Source of the DNA: JALUUH01 sp964636675
GTDB lineage: Bacteria; Pseudomonadota; Gammaproteobacteria; S012-40
Assembly: GCA_964636675.1 (NCBI GenBank)
Contig: CAZWUO010000162.1
Coordinates: forward strand, 1 to 8,892
DNA length: 8,892 nucleotides
Reading direction: 5' to 3'
Shown here one piece after another: positions 6,410-8,892 of this stretch (its first letter is position 1; the number at the start of each line of letters is the position of its first letter). Both the position numbers and the translations under genes were made by a program. The notes below the pieces were generated by a model, which saw only the letters and a program-made list of their open reading frames with translations, searched no databases and was not told the DNA's origin.

Positions 6410-7141
6410 ATGTTAACCAACCTACCAGACCATATTGTTTATACATTTGTGATCATATGTGCCGTTACTTTGTTCTTTTTTGTTAAAATGCTCGTAGAGC
6501 CGCTTAAACAAATGGGAAAAAAGAAAACTGCATGGGTTTTATGCGGTGTCATTCTCATTTGGCTTATCATTCATAGCATTTTAGCGAGTCAATCTTTCTA
6601 TACTTCATCGTATGAATTGCCACCGCGTGGACTCCTGATGGTAGCTCCTCCAATGATTGCTATTTTTATTTCTCTGATTTTTTTATGGAAAAGTAATTAT
6701 TTCAAAATGCTATCACTATCAACAATGACTTATATCCATACATTCAGGTTACCCCTTGAGCTGATTGTATTCTCAGCACTTTTTTCTTCGGGTTATATAC
6801 CAAAAATAATGACTTATTATGGCAGTAATTTTGATATATTGGTTGGCTTAACAGCGCCGATTGTTGCATATTTATATTTTTCCAAAAACAAAATCTCTAA
6901 CCGTGTATTGCTTGCATGGAATATAATATCTTTAATGCTTCTCATCACTATTTCTACACTTGCGATACTTTCTATTCCATATCCTTTTCAGCAGTTTGGA
7001 ATAAACCAGCCAAATGTAGCGGTAGTAAACTTTCCCTTTATTTTTATCCCTAGTTTACTTGTTGCTATAGCTTATTTTTGCCACATAATATCTATACATA
7101 AATTATTAGTCTTTAAGCATACTAACGGCAAATCTGAATAA
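6410..7141 (+). CDS. Predicted seven-helix membrane protein of unknown function
   Basis: A 243-residue, strongly hydrophobic protein with likely membrane segments near residues 8-28, 41-60, 75-93, 115-130, 142-157, 166-187 and 206-228. Charged loops KQMGKKK (34-39) and the C-terminal HKLLVFKHTNGKSE fit a cytoplasmic side by the positive-inside rule. Conspicuous polar or aromatic motifs inside the membrane region are FRLPLELIV (112-120), GSNFDILVGLTAP (138-150), SIPYPFQQFGINQPNVAVVNFPF (188-210, which would sit between helices 6 and 7) and the histidines at 225 and 230. I recall similar uncharacterised membrane proteins encoded beside AraC-type regulators in other bacteria, but cannot give a function or family name. 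ATG 6410 has only a modest AGG seven bases upstream. It is transcribed away from the GlxA-type regulator, which is probably its controller. Confidence 0.7.
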   Translation: MLTNLPDHIVYTFVIICAVTLFFFVKMLVEPLKQMGKKKTAWVLCGVILIWLIIHSILASQSFYTSSYELPPRGLLMVAPPMIAIFISLIFLWKSNYFKMLSLSTMTYIHTFRLPLELIVFSALFSSGYIPKIMTYYGSNFDILVGLTAPIVAYLYFSKNKISNRVLLAWNIISLMLLITISTLAILSIPYPFQQFGINQPNVAVVNFPFIFIPSLLVAIAYFCHIISIHKLLVFKHTNGKSE

Positions 7142-7182
7142 AATACTTGAATGATTTATAATCAGGGGCTCCTTAGCTGTAT

Positions 7183-7888
7183 TTATACTTCACCCTTTAA
7201 ATATTCTTGCCTTCTTTTTTTGCTAAATTTCTCTATTGAGTACCTCAACATTGTTCGAGGCATTTTTTTATAGTGTTGTATTAAATATTTTTCCTCTGTT
7301 TTTTGATCACGGTTTCCGATTTCACGAAGCATCCAGCCAACCGCTTTATGAATCAAATCCTCTGGATCGTTTATAAGTATTTTTGATAATTGAAGAGTGT
7401 CATTGAATTCGCCATTTTTTATGAAATAAAAAGTAGACATGATTGCGATGCGCCGATCCCATAGTCTTTTTGAGTTTGCTAATTCATATAATATTGAGCG
7501 ATTTTTTTCAGATAGCCATGCACCAACTATATGATGCGCTGAACTATCTACAAGATCCCAATTATTAATATACTTTGTGTGCTTCAAATATAAATTATAA
7601 ATGACTTCTTTTTTCTTCGCTGGCTGTTGAATACTGAATGAGTAATATAAACAATGAGAGTAATCTTATCTCATGATATTCTGATTTAAGTAATTTTTTT
7701 GTTTCAGCTACAGATGTTTTTTGGAATAGCTTAGCTGTTTTTCTTAATACTGGTACTCGTATCCCAAGAAATTTATCACCATAAGCATATTCACCTTTTC
7801 CTGTTTTAAAGAATCGTTGAGAATGCTCGGCAATTTCAGAATCTGCCAATTTTTCTAAATGTGCAATAATTTCTTGGTAAGCGGGCAT
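7183..7888 (-). pseudogene. alkD: AlkD-like DNA alkylation repair protein, frameshifted
   Basis: The locus encodes a HEAT-like-repeat DNA glycosylase of the AlkD family, which removes alkylated bases such as 3-methyladenine and 7-methylguanine. Two consecutive frames together cover the whole family length (about 235 residues): an N-terminal part 7888-7595 (97 codons) ending IQYSTASEEKRSHL, and a C-terminal part ending at 7183. The break is at a run of six A in the gene (six T at 7609-7614). With five A the reading continues ...ASEEKEVIYNLYLKHTKYINNWDLVDSSA without a stop. All active-site positions known from Bacillus cereus AlkD are in the second part: the Trp and Asp of NNWDLVDSS, the second Arg of LWDRR, and the Trp of AVGWMLREIG. 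Intact coding on both sides implies a recent lesion, ribosomal slippage or a sequence error. ATG 7888 is preceded directly by an in-frame stop, fixing the start at or after it. Confidence 0.85.
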
Positions 7889-7914
7889 CTATTACTGTGG
7901 ACTCTTGTTTATGG

Positions 7915-7950
7915 CTAAACTTCTTTTTCTTCAGCGTCTAATTGACTCAT
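7915..7950 (-). other. 11-codon open frame upstream of alkD-like gene
   Basis: ATG 7950 has AGGTGA a few bases upstream and encodes MSQLDAEEKEV before TAG. The peptide resembles the first residues of small CopG/BrnA-type antitoxins, which often begin M-x-x-L-D-x-E-E. It may be the stump of a lost antitoxin gene, a tiny leader frame, or chance; the good ribosome-binding site is the main reason to list it. No matching downstream gene remains. Confidence 0.2.
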
Positions 7951-8083
7951 TTGCATCACCTATATACTGCTTAGTTGCTTTGTGACTTGGGATAATTGTT
8001 TTGAGAAATATTTCGTCATTTTTTTCAATAGCAAGGAACTAAATGTGCGTAATTTTCAATTACTACAACTGATTCGTTAGATT

Positions 8084-8479
8084 TTATTTGTACCAATTAT
8101 CTAACTTTAATTTAGATACTCTTGAAAACTCCTTCGTGTTGTTGGTGACCAATATTCCTTTATTCGCTAGCGCAGTACTCGCAATTAATACGTCACAAGT
8201 ACCAATGGGTATACCTTTCTTTTCAAGGTTAGCTCGGATCGAAGCAGAAAAGCGTGCTGCCACCTCTTCAAATGGCAGAATTTCAACCAAGGAGCATAAC
8301 GCCTTTAATTGAGCTTGCCTTTTTCGTGGAGAAGTAGACTTCGCTATTCCATGCTCTAATTCGTACAACACCACTGACGGAATAGCGATATCTTTTGGGG
8401 ATACCTCAAGAAACTTATCAGGAACGCTCCCCATTCCTTTGAAGAAGTAGATTAATGTATTTGTATCAATGACATACAT
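8084..8479 (-). CDS. vapC: VapC-type PIN-domain ribonuclease toxin
   Basis: A 131-residue PIN-domain protein. The four acidic or polar metal-site positions are present: Asp5 in YVIDTNTLIYFFKG, Glu40 in VLYELEHGIAKS, Asp96 in IPIGTCDVLIAS and Asn114 in VTNNTKEFSRV. The expected activity is Mg2+-dependent endonucleolytic RNA cleavage that stops translation when the antitoxin is lost; the RNA target cannot be predicted. Length and motif order are those of VapC/FitB-like toxins. The usual G-x-x-D before the third acid is present as GTCD, with an unusual cysteine. Its ATG overlaps the stop of vapB by one base (TAATG), so it is translationally coupled and made in a fixed ratio to the antitoxin. Confidence 0.92.
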   Translation of the reverse strand: MYVIDTNTLIYFFKGMGSVPDKFLEVSPKDIAIPSVVLYELEHGIAKSTSPRKRQAQLKALCSLVEILPFEEVAARFSASIRANLEKKGIPIGTCDVLIASTALANKGILVTNNTKEFSRVSKLKLDNWYK

Positions 8480-8709
8480 TATAATACCTCGCGCTGGGTA
8501 TCTTTTCCTTCATTAGACCTAATATCATCAATGGACGGAAAGTCTTCCCATGATCCTGCCAGCTCTACAACAGATTGAGGCCACTCGTTTGCTACTTTTT
8601 CGCAAATAAGTCTCGCTATCCACTTACTCTTTGATAGTTGGGCAGATTTTGCCGCATCAACCATTTTCTGTTCGATTTCTTCTTCCAAATAGATTGTTAC
8701 TTGTCCCAT
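8479..8709 (-). CDS. vapB: VapB-type antitoxin
   Basis: A 76-residue protein starting MGQVTIYLEEEIEQKMVDAAKSAQLSKSKWIARL, the strand-helix-helix pattern of ribbon-helix-helix (CopG/Arc-like) antitoxins. The N-terminal part binds DNA as a dimer and autoregulates the operon. The acidic C-terminal part (GSWEDFPSIDDIR) is the segment that typically wraps around and inhibits the PIN toxin. The frame opens at a TTG at 8721, but GGAG (complement of 8716-8719) lies six bases before ATG 8709, so the ATG is the better start. The stop overlaps the vapC start. It lies immediately downstream of a strong promoter at 8738-8765. Confidence 0.9.
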   Translation of the reverse strand: MGQVTIYLEEEIEQKMVDAAKSAQLSKSKWIARLICEKVANEWPQSVVELAGSWEDFPSIDDIRSNEGKDTQREVL

Positions 8710-8715
8710 CACCGA

Positions 8716-8719
8716 CTCC
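8716..8719 (-). promoter_or_regulatory. Ribosome-binding site that decides the vapB start
   Basis: GGAG on the - strand is spaced six bases from ATG 8709. It overlaps the alternative TTG start at 8721, which it therefore cannot serve. Confidence 0.7.
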
Positions 8720-8737
8720 AAAAAAAATATATGTTTA

Positions 8738-8765
8738 ATTATATGTGTCGGCTGTAGGCTGTCAA
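8738..8765 (-). promoter_or_regulatory. Consensus sigma-70 promoter of vapBC
   Basis: On the - strand a perfect -35 box TTGACA (8765-8760) is followed after 16 bases by a perfect -10 box TATAAT (8743-8738). Transcription would begin near 8730, about 20 bases before vapB. Two copies of ATATGT at 8729-8734 and 8741-8746, spaced 12 bases start to start, flank or overlap the -10 box, and GGCTGT is repeated (+ strand) in the spacer. Such repeats are candidate half-sites for VapB/VapBC autorepression, which is the usual control in this family. Confidence 0.75.
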
Positions 8766-8892
8766 TATTGAGAAAAAGAACCAGGAATCTGAAAACACCT
8801 GTTCTTTCGAAATATTATGCGTGTTCCAACTATAACGCCGTAAGCGCAGATCCAAGCACAGCCTTGCTTTGAAAAAACTCAGAGGTTCACTT

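Noticed and set aside
8710..8721. Upstream TTG start for vapB adding four residues
   Set aside because: The GGAG ribosome-binding site lies within that extension and is correctly spaced only for ATG 8709.
8766..8892. Possible gene end or repeat at the right edge
   Set aside because: A - strand frame stays open from the edge to a stop near the vapB promoter, but it has no recognisable domain and overlaps the -35 and -10 boxes; too little is visible to call it.

Overview
The window looks like an accessory stretch of a gammaproteobacterial chromosome, possibly from a marine or aquatic lineage. This is an inference from the kinds of genes and the low-to-moderate GC; no rRNA, tRNA or other taxonomic marker is present. 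I see no CRISPR array, no integron attC site and no full-length transposase gene. One non-autonomous transposable element is clearly visible.

Left part, + strand (1-2178): the 3' end of an HxlR-type regulator fused to an SCP2-like domain enters from the left edge. It is followed by a closely spaced cluster of three genes: an exported or periplasmic peroxiredoxin-like thiol protein, a zinc-ribbon Nudix hydrolase and a small DUF1801 protein. A gap of about 560 bases (2179-2737) holds nothing I can recognise beyond short, unidentifiable open stretches.

Middle, + strand (2738-4072): a large polytopic membrane protein with a C-terminal isoprenylcysteine-carboxyl-methyltransferase-like (ICMT) module. 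Its composition is visibly more GC-rich than its neighbours.

Arsenic methylation locus, - strand (4218-6304): a GlxA-type regulator (DJ-1/PfpI domain plus AraC helix-turn-helix) lies 15 bases upstream of arsM, the gene for an arsenite S-adenosylmethionine methyltransferase. arsM is interrupted by a 264-bp MITE (4496-4759) that has near-perfect 24-bp terminal inverted repeats and a TA target duplication. Removing the element together with one TA copy rejoins arsM exactly in frame, so the inactivation is explained to the base. A gene for a predicted seven-helix membrane protein of unknown function (6410-7141, + strand) diverges from the regulator.

Right part, - strand (7183-8721): an AlkD-like DNA alkylation repair gene broken by a one-base shift in a run of six A, and then a vapBC toxin-antitoxin pair. 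vapBC has consensus -35 and -10 boxes and a TAATG stop/start overlap.

Overall the window is a patchwork of short stress, detoxification and defence-type transcription units, two of which (arsM and the alkD-like gene) are broken. The clearest result is the MITE-in-arsM event.
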